A stretch of DNA of 64,000 nt from NCBI RefSeq assembly GCF_030512175.1, contig NZ_JAULBL010000002.1, positions 1,858,149 to 1,922,148 of the forward strand, written 5' to 3'. Positions 49,662-58,433 of this stretch are shown here, one piece after another; position 1 is the stretch's first letter; the number at the start of each line of letters is the position of its first letter. The notes beneath the pieces are model-generated. The model saw nothing but the letters and a program-made list of their open reading frames with translations. It had not been told where the DNA came from and made no database searches. Position numbers and translations under genes: made by a program. Origin of the DNA: Paeniglutamicibacter sulfureus. GTDB lineage: Bacteria > Actinomycetota > Actinomycetes > Actinomycetales > Micrococcaceae.

Positions 49662-49667
49662 TGGATT

Positions 49668-50804
49668 GTGCACAGCAAACCCAGCCCCGCAAACCCCGCC
49701 GCCCCCGCCACGCCCATTGACCTGGACCTGCGCGAAGACGTGGCGGACCTGACCGCCCGGCTGATGGACATCGAGTCCGTCTCCGGGAACGAGACCGCCC
49801 TGGCGGACGCCATTGAAGCGGCCCTGCGCCGGATCCCGGGCCTGTCGCTGCACCGCGACGGGGACTCGATCGTGGCCCGCACGACGCTGGGCCGGGCGGA
49901 GCGGGTGATCCTGGCCGGCCACCTTGACACCGTGCCGCTGCCCACGACCCCCGGTGCCCGGGGGACAGTGCCGGTGAGCTGGGAGGGGGAGACCCTCTAC
50001 GGCCGCGGCGCGACCGACATGAAGGGCGGGGTGGCGGTGCAGCTTGCCCTGGCTGCCACGCTGCAGGACCCGAACCGGGACGTCACCTACATCTTCTACG
50101 ACCACGAGGAAGTCGAGGGCTCCAAGTCGGGCCTGGGCCGGCTCTTCCGCAACTGCCCGGAACTGCTCGGCGGCGATTTCGCCATCCTGCTTGAACCCAC
50201 CGACGGCACCGTGGAGGGCGGCTGCAACGGCACCAGCCGCTACAAGGTGCGCACCCGCGGCGTCGCCGCCCACTCGGCCCGCGCCTGGATGGGCGAAAAC
50301 GCCATCCACGCCGCCGCACCCATCCTGGCGATCCTGGCCGGCTACACACCCCAGACCGTGGAGGTCGACGGACTGGAATTCCGCGAGTCGCTCAATGCGG
50401 TCCGCATCAACGGCGGCATCGCCGGCAACGTGATTCCTGACTACTGCGAGGTCGAGGTCAACTACCGCTTCGCCCCCGACAAGGACGTGGAGGCCGCCGA
50501 GGCCCACGTGTTCGAGCTCTTTGAGGGATTCGAGATCGTCCGCACCGACGGTGCCGGCGGTGCCCGGCCCGGGCTGCGGCATCCTGCAGCAGCCTCCTTC
50601 GTTGAAGCGGTGGGCCAGATCCCGAAGCCGAAGTTCGGGTGGACCGATGTCGCCCGCTTCTCGGCGCTGGGCATTCCCGCGGTGAACTTCGGTCCGGGCG
50701 ATGCCCTGCTGGCGCATTCGGACGACGAACATGTCACCCGCACCGCCATCCACGGCTGCCTGGCCGCACTGCGCCGCTGGCTAGGCGAAGCCCCCTCCGC
50801 CTAA
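49668..50804 (+). CDS. dapE: Succinyl-diaminopimelate desuccinylase
   Basis: A zinc amidohydrolase releasing LL-DAP and succinate; 378 residues, M20 peptidase family. Metal-site motifs are visible: ILAGHLDTVPLP (His/Asp), GRGATDMKGGVAV (bridging Asp), DHEEVEGSKSGL (catalytic Glu pair), LLEPTDGTVEGGCNGTSR, and the late His in DDEHVTR. The dimerisation lid (RYKVRTRGVAAHSARAWMGENA) is complete. It starts at GTG 49668 and is the divergent partner of dapD. A bidirectional terminator follows. Confidence 0.96.
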   Translation: MHSKPSPANPAAPATPIDLDLREDVADLTARLMDIESVSGNETALADAIEAALRRIPGLSLHRDGDSIVARTTLGRAERVILAGHLDTVPLPTTPGARGTVPVSWEGETLYGRGATDMKGGVAVQLALAATLQDPNRDVTYIFYDHEEVEGSKSGLGRLFRNCPELLGGDFAILLEPTDGTVEGGCNGTSRYKVRTRGVAAHSARAWMGENAIHAAAPILAILAGYTPQTVEVDGLEFRESLNAVRINGGIAGNVIPDYCEVEVNYRFAPDKDVEAAEAHVFELFEGFEIVRTDGAGGARPGLRHPAAASFVEAVGQIPKPKFGWTDVARFSALGIPAVNFGPGDALLAHSDDEHVTRTAIHGCLAALRRWLGEAPSA

Positions 50805-50814
50805 TACCCCCCCC

Positions 50815-50840
50815 GGATCCCGGCGCACCGCCGGGATCCA
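50815..50840. terminator. Small hairpin after dapE
   Basis: Inverted repeat of GGATCCCGGCG with CGCCGGGATCC, directly ahead of the larger bidirectional hairpin. Confidence 0.6.
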
Positions 50841-50850
50841 TCACCGGAGC

Positions 50851-50913
50851 AAAAGGGCCGGGCGACATTCGACGTCTCGTGGATCACGAGACCGACTGCC
50901 GCCCGGCCCTTTT
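50851..50913. terminator. Bidirectional terminator between dapE and gluD
   Basis: A perfect 14-bp outer stem, AAAAGGGCCGGGCG with its complement at 50900-50913, ending in TTTT on each strand. A second perfect stem GTCTCGT/ACGAGAC lies in the loop (50874-50892). Confidence 0.92.
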
Positions 50914-50941
50914 CGCCGTGCTGTGACCTGTCCGGGTTGGC

Positions 50942-51844
50942 CTAGGTGGCCGGACCTCCGGGAACCTTGGTGCTCAGGTCGGCGACCACCACCGGCACTG
51001 CCGGGTCCATGGGCTTGCCCGCGCTGATGCCGCGGCTGCTGAGCCGGCCCGCGACCACGGAGGCCAGCTTCGAGAGCGCGAAGTTGATCAGGATGAAGAT
51101 GGCTGCCACCACCACGAGTGCCTGAAGCACGTTGGCGTTGCCCGTGCCGATGAGCCTGCCGTTGAAGAGCAACTCGTTGAAGTTGATGATGTACCCCAGC
51201 GCGGAGTCCTTCAGGATGACCACGAACTGGCCGATCAGCGCCGGCAGCATCGCGATGAGTGCCTGCGGGATCTCAACGTTGCGCAGCGACTGCCCGCGGG
51301 TCAGGCCAATGGCGATGCCCGCCTCGCGCTGGCCCTTGGGCAGGCCGAAGACGCCCGAGCGAATCAACTCGGCAACGATCGATCCGTTGTACAGCGTCAG
51401 GCCCACGACCACCGCGACGAACGGGGAGTCGCTGGGGGCCACGATCCCGGAGCGAGCCAGAATGATCCAGAGGAAGATCATCATCAGCAGCACCGGCACC
51501 GCACGGAAGAACTCCACGACAATGGAGCTGATCCAGTTGACCACCTTGTTGGTGGACAGGCGCCCGATGCCAAAGATGAACCCGAATATCAAGGACGTGA
51601 CGATGGCAACCGCCGCGGCTCGCAGCGTGTTCAGCAGGCCGGGGACGATGTAGTTCTCCCAGATGGAGCCCTCACCGAACACCGACCACTTCTCGGCAGT
51701 CAGCTGGCCGGCATCGTTCAGGACCTTATACAGGTAGTAGACCAGAAGGATAGCCAGCAGCACGCCGATGACGTTGATGACGAGGACGCGGCGCCGGGCC
51801 TTGGGCCCGGGCGCGTCGAACAGAACGGATTCGGAGACTTTCAT
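50942..51844 (-). CDS. gluD: Amino acid ABC transporter permease, GluD type
   Basis: A 300-residue inner-membrane permease of the polar amino acid (HAAT) class. It has an extended N-terminus with a helix at about 22-42, then five or so helices. The EAA-loop signature GLPKGQREAGIAIGLTRGQSLRNV, which docks on the ATPase, sits at about 168-190, followed by LPALIGQFVVILKDSALGYII. It overlaps gluC by 4 bp and is the last gene of the gluABCD unit. Glutamate as substrate is inferred from the Corynebacterium-type gene order. Confidence 0.93.
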   Translation of the reverse strand: MKVSESVLFDAPGPKARRRVLVINVIGVLLAILLVYYLYKVLNDAGQLTAEKWSVFGEGSIWENYIVPGLLNTLRAAAVAIVTSLIFGFIFGIGRLSTNKVVNWISSIVVEFFRAVPVLLMMIFLWIILARSGIVAPSDSPFVAVVVGLTLYNGSIVAELIRSGVFGLPKGQREAGIAIGLTRGQSLRNVEIPQALIAMLPALIGQFVVILKDSALGYIINFNELLFNGRLIGTGNANVLQALVVVAAIFILINFALSKLASVVAGRLSSRGISAGKPMDPAVPVVVADLSTKVPGGPAT

Positions 51845-52521
51845 CGTGCCACCGCCAACTTCTTGGATAGGTACGTGGTGAGCAAGCCAACGGGGATCAC
51901 GACGATCACGAAGAACACGGCGATGGTGAGGAAGATCAGGATCCCGACATCGGCGCGGAACTCAAGCATGGTCTTCATGAGGCCCGAGATCTCGGCCACC
52001 GAACCTGCCACGGCGACCGTCGTGTTCTTGATCAACGCGATCAGCACGTTGCCCAGCGGGGCAATGGCCCCGCGGAAGGCCTGCGGCAGGATGACCAGGC
52101 GTGCGGCGGGCAAGAAGCTCAGCCCGATGGCGCGGGCCGCCTCGGCCTGGCCCAGCGGCACGGTGTTGACGCCTGAACGAATGGCCTCACACACAAAGGC
52201 GGAGTGGTAGATCGTCAAACCGAGAATGGCGATCTGGAAGAAGTTGAGATTGAAATCCGAGCTGAACTGGACCCTGAACACGCCAAAGAGAACCAACACG
52301 CCAAAGGCCATGATGATGGTCAGCGGGGTGTTTCGGAAGATGTTCACGTAAGAGGTTCCGAAGGCGCGGAAGCTTGGTACCGGCGAAATACGCATCAATG
52401 CCAAGAGTGTGCCCAGGACCAACGACCCGATGGCTGCCCAAAATGTCAGCTGCAGGTTGCCCCAGAAGGCGGACATCATTTGTCCGCCGTATTCATCCCA
52501 TAGGGAAAGGTAGCCTTGCAT
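51841..52521 (-). CDS. gluC: Amino acid ABC transporter permease, GluC type
   Basis: A 226-residue permease, the partner of GluD in a heterodimeric channel. About five transmembrane helices are visible. The HAAT signature is complete: RNTPLTIIMAFGVLVLFGVF, then AEAARAIGLSFLPAARLVILPQAFRGAIAPLGNVLIALIKNTT-type EAA loop. It follows gluB after an 85-bp gap that contains a perfect hairpin and overlaps gluD by 4 bp. Confidence 0.93.
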   Translation of the reverse strand: MQGYLSLWDEYGGQMMSAFWGNLQLTFWAAIGSLVLGTLLALMRISPVPSFRAFGTSYVNIFRNTPLTIIMAFGVLVLFGVFRVQFSSDFNLNFFQIAILGLTIYHSAFVCEAIRSGVNTVPLGQAEAARAIGLSFLPAARLVILPQAFRGAIAPLGNVLIALIKNTTVAVAGSVAEISGLMKTMLEFRADVGILIFLTIAVFFVIVVIPVGLLTTYLSKKLAVAR

Positions 52522-52550
52522 GGCTTACTCCTTTAGGGTGCGATTGAGGT

Positions 52551-52589
52551 AGGTCCCATCCGGCGCGGATCGCGCGCCGGATGGGACCT
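52551..52589 (-). other. Intercistronic hairpin between gluB and gluC
   Basis: A perfect 17-bp stem (52551-52567 with 52573-52589) and a 5-nt loop. It has no T run, so processing or stabilisation of the gluB message fits better than full termination. Confidence 0.85.
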
Positions 52590-52606
52590 GTGAGAACGAT
52601 CAGTGT

Positions 52607-53434
52607 CTAGGCGCAGGCTTCGGGCTTCGGAGGGTTCATTTCGGCGTTGGGCGTGTAGCCGGTGCCCTCTGTGTTGGCCTGAAGCGCCTTTTCCCATTCG
52701 CCGGATTCGATCATCTTGGTGATGGCGGTGTTGATGTCGGCGCAGGTGGTGGCGTCCTTGCTCAGGCCTACACCGTACTTCTCCTCGGAGAAGGTGTTGC
52801 CCACAACCTTGAACTTGCCCTTGTTGGCCTCGGTGGCAGCAAGGCCGGCCAGGATGATGTCATCGGTGGTGACTGCGTCGATGCCACCGGTTTCCAGCAG
52901 TCCGAGGCAGTCGGCGTAGCCGCCCTGTTCAACCAGCGCCACGCCGGGGTAGGAGTCGGAGACCTTCTGTGCCGAAGTCGAACCCGTCACCGAGCAAAGC
53001 TTCTTGCCGGTCAAGGTCTCCGGGCCGGTGATGGAGGAGTCGTCCTGGCGGACCAAGAGGTCCTGGCCGGCGACGAAGTAGGGGCCGGCGAAGGCCACGC
53101 GCTCCTTGCGGGTGTCGGTGATCGAGTAGGTCGCGAAGATCATGTCGAGCTGCTTGGTTTCCAGCAGGGTTTCGCGGTTTGCAGACGGGGCGGAGACCCA
53201 TTCGATCTTGTCTTCCGCGAAGCCAAGTTCATTGGCAACGTACTTGGCGACATCGACGTCGAAACCTGTGTAGGCCTCGCCGTCCTTGAAGCCGAGACCT
53301 GGCTGGTCGAACTTGATGCCGATCTTGATAGTGTCACCATCGGCGGTTTCGCCGCCGGATCCGCCACAACCGGTCAGGGCCAAGGCCCCGGCTGCTGCCA
53401 TGGCTGCTACTGCTGAAATGCGAGACTTACGCAT
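52607..53434 (-). CDS. gluB: Glutamate-type ABC substrate-binding lipoprotein, GluB
   Basis: A 275-residue exported lipoprotein with signal peptide and lipobox LTGC (Cys23). It is a class II periplasmic-binding fold of the polar amino acid family: IKIGIKFDQPGLGFKDGEAYTG at the start of the mature part, FDVDVAKYVANELGF, and the Arg/Asp ligand context in FATYSITDTRKERVAFAGPYF. It resembles corynebacterial GluB, including the GLGFKDG motif. An AAGGAG ribosome binding site precedes the ATG. It is the second gene of the unit. Confidence 0.95.
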   Translation of the reverse strand: MRKSRISAVAAMAAAGALALTGCGGSGGETADGDTIKIGIKFDQPGLGFKDGEAYTGFDVDVAKYVANELGFAEDKIEWVSAPSANRETLLETKQLDMIFATYSITDTRKERVAFAGPYFVAGQDLLVRQDDSSITGPETLTGKKLCSVTGSTSAQKVSDSYPGVALVEQGGYADCLGLLETGGIDAVTTDDIILAGLAATEANKGKFKVVGNTFSEEKYGVGLSKDATTCADINTAITKMIESGEWEKALQANTEGTGYTPNAEMNPPKPEACA

Positions 53435-53507
53435 CGTTTCTCCTTGTTGTGATCAAGGATGAGAGCGAGTTTCCCATCCATCGAAGTAAGAGTGTCGTTG
53501 AACGTCT

Positions 53508-54284
53508 TTAGTTGGTGATGAGCTTGCCGAGGAAATCCTTGGCCCGCGCACTCTCCGGATTGGTGAAGAACTTATCGGGGGTGGATTCCTCGACGATCAG
53601 GCCATCGGCCATGAAAATCACGCGGTCGGCGGCCTTTCGGGCGAATCCCATCTCATGGGTCACCACGATCATCGTCATGCCTTCCTTGGCGAGGCCAATC
53701 ATCGTGTCAAGGACTTCGTTGATCATTTCGGGGTCCAAGGCAGACGTCGGCTCGTCAAAGAGCATGACCTTCGGACGCATGGCGAGTGCGCGGGCAATGG
53801 CCACGCGTTGCTGCTGGCCACCAGAAAGCTGTGCGGGGAGCTTGTCCTTCTGGTTGGCAACACCGACGCGTTCAAGCAGGGACATCGCGAGCTTGTCGGC
53901 ATCCGACTTCTTCATCCCCTTGGCCTTGATCGGGCCCAAGGTGACATTCTCCAGAATGGTTTTGTGTGCAAAGAGATTAAATGACTGGAACACCATGCCG
54001 ACGTCTGCACGCAGCTTGGCCAGCATTTTGCCTTCTTCGGGCAACACCTTGCCATCGATTTCGATGGATCCGGTATCGATGGTTTCGAGTCGATTGATGG
54101 TGCGGCATAAGGTCGACTTCCCCGAACCGGATGGGCCCAGTACGACGACGACTTCTCCCTTGCTGACTTCAAGGTTGATGTTCTGTAGAACATGGAGGTG
54201 GCCATAGTGCTTGTTTACCCCGGAGAGCCTGACGATGGGAGTCAGGTCCGGGTTAGCGCTATTCGAGTGGGAATCAGTGCTCAT
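53508..54284 (-). CDS. gluA: Amino acid ABC transporter ATP-binding protein, GluA
   Basis: A 258-residue ATPase of the polar amino acid class. The Walker A is GPSGSGKST, the Q-loop [11 protein letters not shown], the ABC signature [17 protein letters not shown], and the Walker [15 protein letters not shown], with the H-loop in [12 protein letters not shown] 54284 is chosen because a TAGTGT box lies 7 nt upstream and the region before it is non-conserved. It heads the gluABCD unit and is divergent from the LOG-family gene. Confidence 0.95.
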   Translation of the reverse strand: MSTDSHSNSANPDLTPIVRLSGVNKHYGHLHVLQNINLEVSKGEVVVVLGPSGSGKSTLCRTINRLETIDTGSIEIDGKVLPEEGKMLAKLRADVGMVFQSFNLFAHKTILENVTLGPIKAKGMKKSDADKLAMSLLERVGVANQKDKLPAQLSGGQQQRVAIARALAMRPKVMLFDEPTSALDPEMINEVLDTMIGLAKEGMTMIVVTHEMGFARKAADRVIFMADGLIVEESTPDKFFTNPESARAKDFLGKLITN

Positions 54285-54291
54285 GACAAGA

Positions 54292-54297
54292 ACACTA
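54292..54297 (-). promoter_or_regulatory. -10 element of gluA (leaderless type)
   Basis: TAGTGT on the minus strand, 7 nt before ATG 54284. Confidence 0.5.
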
Positions 54298-54395
54298 TCC
54301 GAAGTGACGCGCTTCACGACCATCATTTGGCCAGTCGATGCCAAATCTTTGCCTAAAGGGGCCGTGACGCGGCCGGTCGGACCGGGAATTGCCAT

Positions 54396-54401
54396 TACAG
54401 T
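54396..54401 (+). promoter_or_regulatory. -10 element of the LOG-family gene
   Basis: TACAGT, 7 nt before ATG 54409. A GGAGG lies in the spacer but too close to act as a normal Shine-Dalgarno site. Confidence 0.5.
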
Positions 54402-54408
54402 GGAGGGC

Positions 54409-55197
54409 ATGCATCGCCAGAATTCGCAATCGAAGAGCTTTGATTCCCTGCCCGATCCGGCACGCCGAAAAGGTTCGGTGGTGTTGCGTCGCTCGCAAGC
54501 CAAAACCGAGCAGTCGGATGCCTATCTTCTTGATACGCGCGAGGATCAGGATTTCACCCACTCCGATCCGTGGCGAGTTTTGCGCATCCAGAGTGAATTC
54601 GTTGAAGGATTCGGCGCCCTTGCCGGTTTGGGGCCGGCGATCAGCGTCTTCGGCTCCGCCCGCACTCCGCGTGGGTCGGAGCGCTACAACCAAGCCGAGA
54701 AGATCGGCGAGCTCATTGCGGCCGCCGGGGTGGCAGTGATAACCGGTGGCGGCCCCGGGGCCATGGAGGCAGCAAACAAGGGTGCGGTTGCCGCCGGCGG
54801 CATTTCGGTCGGCCTGGGTATTGAGCTGCCCTTCGAAACCGGACTCAACGAGTGGGTCGACCTCGGAATCAACTTCCGCTACTTCTTCGCAAGAAAAACA
54901 ATGTTCGTCAAGTACTCACAAGGGTTCATCGTCTTGCCTGGCGGTTATGGAACATTGGATGAACTCTTTGAGGCGCTGACCTTGGTGCAAACCGAAAAGG
55001 TGACCGGATTCCCCATTGTTTTGGTCGGCATCGCATATTGGAGCCCGCTTTTGGAATGGCTGCGAAACACCGTTGCGGTGGAAGGCGCTATTTCCGTTTC
55101 AGACCTTGACTTGGTTCACATCACCGACGACGTCGAAGAAGCTGTGGATATTGTTGTTAATTCGGCCAGGCCCAATGGCTTTGTCGCAGGGGACTAA
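54409..55197 (+). CDS. LOG family (TIGR00730) protein
   Basis: A 262-residue Rossmann-fold protein of the lysine-decarboxylase-like family, many members of which are cytokinin-riboside phosphoribohydrolases or pyrimidine/purine nucleosidases. Diagnostic motifs are [17 protein letters not shown] and [17 protein letters not shown] (the PGGxGTxxE signature), with [14 protein letters not shown] between them. An N-terminal stretch of about 60 residues precedes the fold. ATG 54409 is favoured by the -10 box spacing. The DivIVA-like gene follows after 38 bp. Confidence 0.93.
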   Translation: MHRQNSQSKSFDSLPDPARRKGSVVLRRSQAKTEQSDAYLLDTREDQDFTHSDPWRVLRIQSEFVEGFGALAGLGPAISVFGSARTPRGSERYNQAEKIGELIAAAGVAVITGGGPGAMEAANKGAVAAGGISVGLGIELPFETGLNEWVDLGINFRYFFARKTMFVKYSQGFIVLPGGYGTLDELFEALTLVQTEKVTGFPIVLVGIAYWSPLLEWLRNTVAVEGAISVSDLDLVHITDDVEEAVDIVVNSARPNGFVAGD

Positions 55198-55235
55198 GAC
55201 CCGACGGCCGATCGCAAACTACTGAGGAGCGCAAG

Positions 55236-55592
55236 TTGGTTTACATGCTGCTGGTGGTCGCCATCGTCATACTCGGTGCCGCAGTGTTGATTGGTGTTGG
55301 AGTCCGGCGGACCCGCGCGGGCCAGGACGGGCGACGGTTTGAGCCCTTCAACGTCCCGATCCAAGGGCTGGTCGAGCCGGTGGCCAGTCTGCCGCCGGTG
55401 CTTCTGCCCGAGCGGCCGAGCGCCGAGGATGTCGAGAACGTGAGCTTTTCGCTGGGGCTCCGCGGATATCGATGCGACCAGGTTGATGAGGTCCTCGATG
55501 TCCTTTCGGCCGAGATTTCTCGGTTGCATGAGGTCATCGCGGCACACGGAAAAGGGCTTGTGATTAGCAACACGAGCCATTCTTCGGAATAA
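55236..55592 (+). CDS. DivIVA-domain membrane protein
   Basis: A 118-residue protein starting at TTG 55236 behind a clear GAGGAG site, which decides this unusual start. One transmembrane helix (about 4-22) is followed by a basic stretch and a short DivIVA-type segment (VSFSLGLRGYRCDQVDEVLDVL) with a coiled coil in ISRLHEVI. Such proteins are typical actinobacterial membrane-anchored DivIVA relatives, possibly involved in polar or septal wall growth. It lies between the LOG-family gene and DUF3117. Confidence 0.85.
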   Translation: MVYMLLVVAIVILGAAVLIGVGVRRTRAGQDGRRFEPFNVPIQGLVEPVASLPPVLLPERPSAEDVENVSFSLGLRGYRCDQVDEVLDVLSAEISRLHEVIAAHGKGLVISNTSHSSE

Positions 55593-55703
55593 TGGAACGT
55601 AGCAAGTTGAAAGCGGATCAAGAATTTCCGGGTTCGCCGATTAACTCACCACCGGGTGAAGGCCCAAAAAATCCTTTACCTCAAATGAAAGGGAACAGCG
55701 CTA

Positions 55704-55871
55704 ATGGCTGCGATGAAACCACGTACCGGGGATGGTCCGATGGAGGTCACGAAGGAAGGCCGTAGCCTGATCATGCGCGTACCGATTGACGGTGGCGGAC
55801 GTCTGGTTGTTGAGCTCAATGCCGACGAGGCCGCCGAGCTGCGCGATTGCTTGGTAGGTGCCACCGAGTAG
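55704..55871 (+). CDS. DUF3117 mini-protein
   Basis: A 55-residue protein, one of the most conserved short proteins in Actinobacteria. It begins MAAMKPRTGDGPMEVTKEG and continues SLIMRVPIDGGGRLVVELN to ADEAAELRDCLVGATE, matching DUF3117 over its whole length. GAAAGGGAAC provides a ribosome binding site 8 nt upstream of the ATG. The function is unknown. It is followed by a GC-rich terminator. Confidence 0.95.
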   Translation: MAAMKPRTGDGPMEVTKEGRSLIMRVPIDGGGRLVVELNADEAAELRDCLVGATE

Positions 55872-55892
55872 GACTTGGTGTCGGAATGCTGC

Positions 55893-55932
55893 GGGGCGGG
55901 GACTTGGCCGATACGGCCAGTGCCCGCCCCTT
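55893..55932 (+). terminator. Terminator after DUF3117
   Basis: Stem GGGGCGGG.AC with GT.CCCGCCCC enclosing TGGCCGATACGGCCA, then TT. Confidence 0.75.
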
Positions 55933-56011
55933 GGTGTGTCGGGCTGCGGTCGAAACCAAGGGGCGGGACTCCCTGTGGCACTTCGCGGGCTCCCGTGGTG
56001 CGGGGTGCTCG

Positions 56012-56647
56012 CTAGCCGATGCGGGCGGCGAGCTGGAGGCCGAGCCCGGTGGGGACCAGGGAGCTGACAAAGCGCTCATCCTCACGCAGTACGCGGGTCG
56101 CATTGCGCGTGGCCACGGTGCTGGGCTGGCGCACGGCCGGCTTGGGAACGCGATGCTGGTCGAAGGCGTCGTGCACGATGACCAGGCCGCCGACCTTGAC
56201 CAAGCGGATGCCCTGGTTGACGTACTCCATGAGGTGCGTCTTGTCCGCATCGATGAACACCAGGTCGTAGGCACCGTCGGTGAGGCGGGGCAGCACTGCC
56301 TGCGCGCGGCCCGAAATGGCGCGGGTGCGTGACCCGTCGACCCCCGCTTCGTGGAAGGCGGCGCGGGCGGCGGCCAGATGGTCGACATCGATGTCAATCG
56401 TCGTCAGCGCGGAATGCTTCCCCGCCCCGCGCAGCAGGCTGGTGCCCGAGACCCCGACGCCGGTGCCGATTTCCACCATGTTCCTGGCGCCGGAGATGGC
56501 GGCCAGGACGGAGAGGAAATTGGCCGTGGCCGCTCCCACGGACTCCACACCCAGCTCGCGGCCGCGCTCGCGGGCCCGCTCCAGCACCGCATCTTCCTGG
56601 GTCTGGGCCTGCGCGTATGTCCAGCTGCTAAAGATGTCCAGGTTCAT
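56012..56647 (-). CDS. O-methyltransferase (family 3)
   Basis: A 211-residue SAM-dependent O-methyltransferase of the caffeoyl-CoA/catechol type. The SAM motif is MVEIGTGVGVSGTSLLRGA, with the acidic residue in LTTIDIDVDHL and the metal/substrate motif YDLVFIDADKTHLMEYV. This resembles Rv1220c, which in mycobacteria also lies beside sigE; the divergent sigE here shows the same synteny. The frame runs on upstream, but ATG 56647 gives the canonical start MNLDIFSSWTYAQ. The substrate is unknown. Confidence 0.93.
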   Translation of the reverse strand: MNLDIFSSWTYAQAQTQEDAVLERARERGRELGVESVGAATANFLSVLAAISGARNMVEIGTGVGVSGTSLLRGAGKHSALTTIDIDVDHLAAARAAFHEAGVDGSRTRAISGRAQAVLPRLTDGAYDLVFIDADKTHLMEYVNQGIRLVKVGGLVIVHDAFDQHRVPKPAVRQPSTVATRNATRVLREDERFVSSLVPTGLGLQLAARIG

Positions 56648-56852
56648 GGTTGTGCGGCAAATCCTTCGAGTGGTGCGTTGCGGGCTGGTGGCCTTGCCCC
56701 GACCCGGAGGCGACAGTGGCAAGGGACGGCATCCCAGCTGACACCGCCAGCCCCCATCCTATCCTTGTGCCGGGCCCTGTCAGGGGTGAAACCGAAACAT
56801 TGAAGCGGCACAGGTTGCTTTCAGCTTCCGCTCAGGAGCCTGCGCGAGACTT

Positions 56853-57488
56853 GTGGACGTGAACGCATCGAATTTCTCCTTGGCCAGCGACGTACGCTCC
56901 CTCGACGAGCCTGCCGAACTCGAAGTGCCGACGTGGGACGAAATCGTCAAGGACCACTCGCCGCGCGTCTACCGCCTGGCATACCGCCTGACGGGCAACC
57001 GGCAGGACGCAGAGGACCTGGCGCAGGAAACCTTCGTGAGGGTCTTCCGCTCGCTGCATACCTTCACCCCGGGAACCATCGGGGGCTGGCTGCACCGCAT
57101 CACCACGAACCTGTTCCTGGACCAGGCGCGGCGCAAGTCCCGCATCCGCTTTGACGGGCTTGCCGAGGACGCCGAGGCCAAGATCCCCGGGACCGCACCC
57201 GGACCGGAACGCAGCTTTGAATACAACAACCTGGATATTGACGTCCAGGCCGCACTCGACGGGCTAAGTCCCGAATTCCGGGCGGCAGTGGTCCTGTGCG
57301 ACCTCGAGGGTCTGTCCTACGAAGAAGTCTCCGAGGCGCTGAACGTCAAGCTCGGCACTGTTCGCTCCCGCATCCACCGTGGCCGTGGGATGCTGCGCGA
57401 AAAACTGGCGCACCGCAATCCGGCCACCAGGCCCGCAGCCACCAGGGCCTTGCCCAAGATCCGGCGGACGATCCCGGGAGTGCGCTAG
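56853..57488 (+). CDS. sigE: ECF sigma factor SigE
   Basis: A 211-residue extracytoplasmic-function sigma factor. Region 2 (about 35-100) shows [31 protein letters not shown] and the -10-contacting [19 protein letters not shown]. Region 4 (about 140-195) has [26 protein letters not shown] with [17 protein letters not shown] as the HTH. It matches actinobacterial SigE in sequence and in neighbours (O-methyltransferase divergent, anti-sigma and tatB downstream). GTG 56853 or GTG 56859 may be the true start. It controls the envelope stress response in relatives. Confidence 0.93.
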   Translation: MDVNASNFSLASDVRSLDEPAELEVPTWDEIVKDHSPRVYRLAYRLTGNRQDAEDLAQETFVRVFRSLHTFTPGTIGGWLHRITTNLFLDQARRKSRIRFDGLAEDAEAKIPGTAPGPERSFEYNNLDIDVQAALDGLSPEFRAAVVLCDLEGLSYEEVSEALNVKLGTVRSRIHRGRGMLREKLAHRNPATRPAATRALPKIRRTIPGVR

Positions 57489-57491
57489 GGC

Positions 57492-58391
57492 ATGCATCGG
57501 TATGAACGCTGGATGGGCGACTACGTGGGCGGCCGGCTGAACGGTCGTCGCGCCAAGGCCCTGGAGAAGCACGTCCCGGGTTGCGCCGCGTGCTCGGCTG
57601 CGTTGAACACCTGGCAGCGCGGCCCTGTTTCCGCGCCGAAGACCGCCGAAAGTCCCGCCGTGCCGCTGAACGCCCAGACCCTGCTCGGTGCCCACTACGC
57701 GCTGCCCCACGAGCGCGGTGCGCGAGGTTCCCGGACGAACGGATTCGTTCCCATGGTGGTGTTGTTGCTGGTCTTCGCCCTGGTGGGCACGATCGCGGCG
57801 ATGTCCTGGGTCCTGGGTGCACAGGCCGCGCAGGGTGCCTCCAAGGGCGATCCGGCGGAGTCCTGGAACGCCTCGGCCCGCACCCTGGATACGGATACCA
57901 TCACCCAATTGCGCCAGGCCGGTTGGACCTGCCCGGTCATTGAAGCTGCGGGGTTCACCCTTACCTCCGCCAGCGGGGTGCTGGTGGGCGGCGAGGCGAC
58001 GGTGACGCTGGTGCTCAGCGACGAGGAACACACCGTGGAGCTGGCCGAGACGCGCACCCTGGCCAGTGCCGTGAAGGCGCCGCTGCAGACCACGAAGGCC
58101 GCTTCGACCAGCACCGATCCGACCTCCGGCATGCTGACCGAGCTGGGCCGTCGCCTGGGTGCCAAGGCGGCTGCCGCCGTCACGTATGCTGGGGGAACCG
58201 CCACACTGAACATGGAAGACGTGAGGTACGAAGTTTCCTCCGACATGTCCAAGGCCGACGTGGAACAGGTCCTGCAGCGGCTGGTGGTCGGTGAACATAC
58301 GCGCATCGTGTCGCTGGATCCCTCCACCGAGAAATTATCGCAACGCCTGCTGCGGGGCTTCTCCCGCCTCATGGTTTTGGACTTCAAATAG
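57492..58391 (+). CDS. Zinc-finger transmembrane anti-sigma factor
   Basis: A 299-residue anti-sigma factor 3 bp after sigE. The N-terminal ZAS motif is HVPGCAAC (His27, Cys31, Cys34) preceded by a basic helix, the classical HxxxCxxC zinc site that holds an ECF sigma. A single transmembrane helix lies at about 85-108 (MVVLLLVFALVGTIAAMSWVL). The extracytoplasmic part of about 190 residues is larger than in minimal RseA homologues and resembles a MucB/RseB-like sensor region (TLDTDTITQLRQAGW, VVGEHTRIVSLDPSTEKL). It should sequester SigE at the membrane until envelope stress. Confidence 0.88.
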   Translation: MHRYERWMGDYVGGRLNGRRAKALEKHVPGCAACSAALNTWQRGPVSAPKTAESPAVPLNAQTLLGAHYALPHERGARGSRTNGFVPMVVLLLVFALVGTIAAMSWVLGAQAAQGASKGDPAESWNASARTLDTDTITQLRQAGWTCPVIEAAGFTLTSASGVLVGGEATVTLVLSDEEHTVELAETRTLASAVKAPLQTTKAASTSTDPTSGMLTELGRRLGAKAAAAVTYAGGTATLNMEDVRYEVSSDMSKADVEQVLQRLVVGEHTRIVSLDPSTEKLSQRLLRGFSRLMVLDFK

Positions 58392-58421
58392 GCAATGGCC
58401 TCATCGCAGCTCGAAAGCAGG

Positions 58422-58427
58422 TAGTCT
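58422..58427 (+). promoter_or_regulatory. -10 element of tatB (leaderless type)
   Basis: TAGTCT, 6 nt before GTG 58434, giving tatB its own promoter downstream of the sigE unit. Confidence 0.6.
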
Positions 58428-58433
58428 ACAAGG

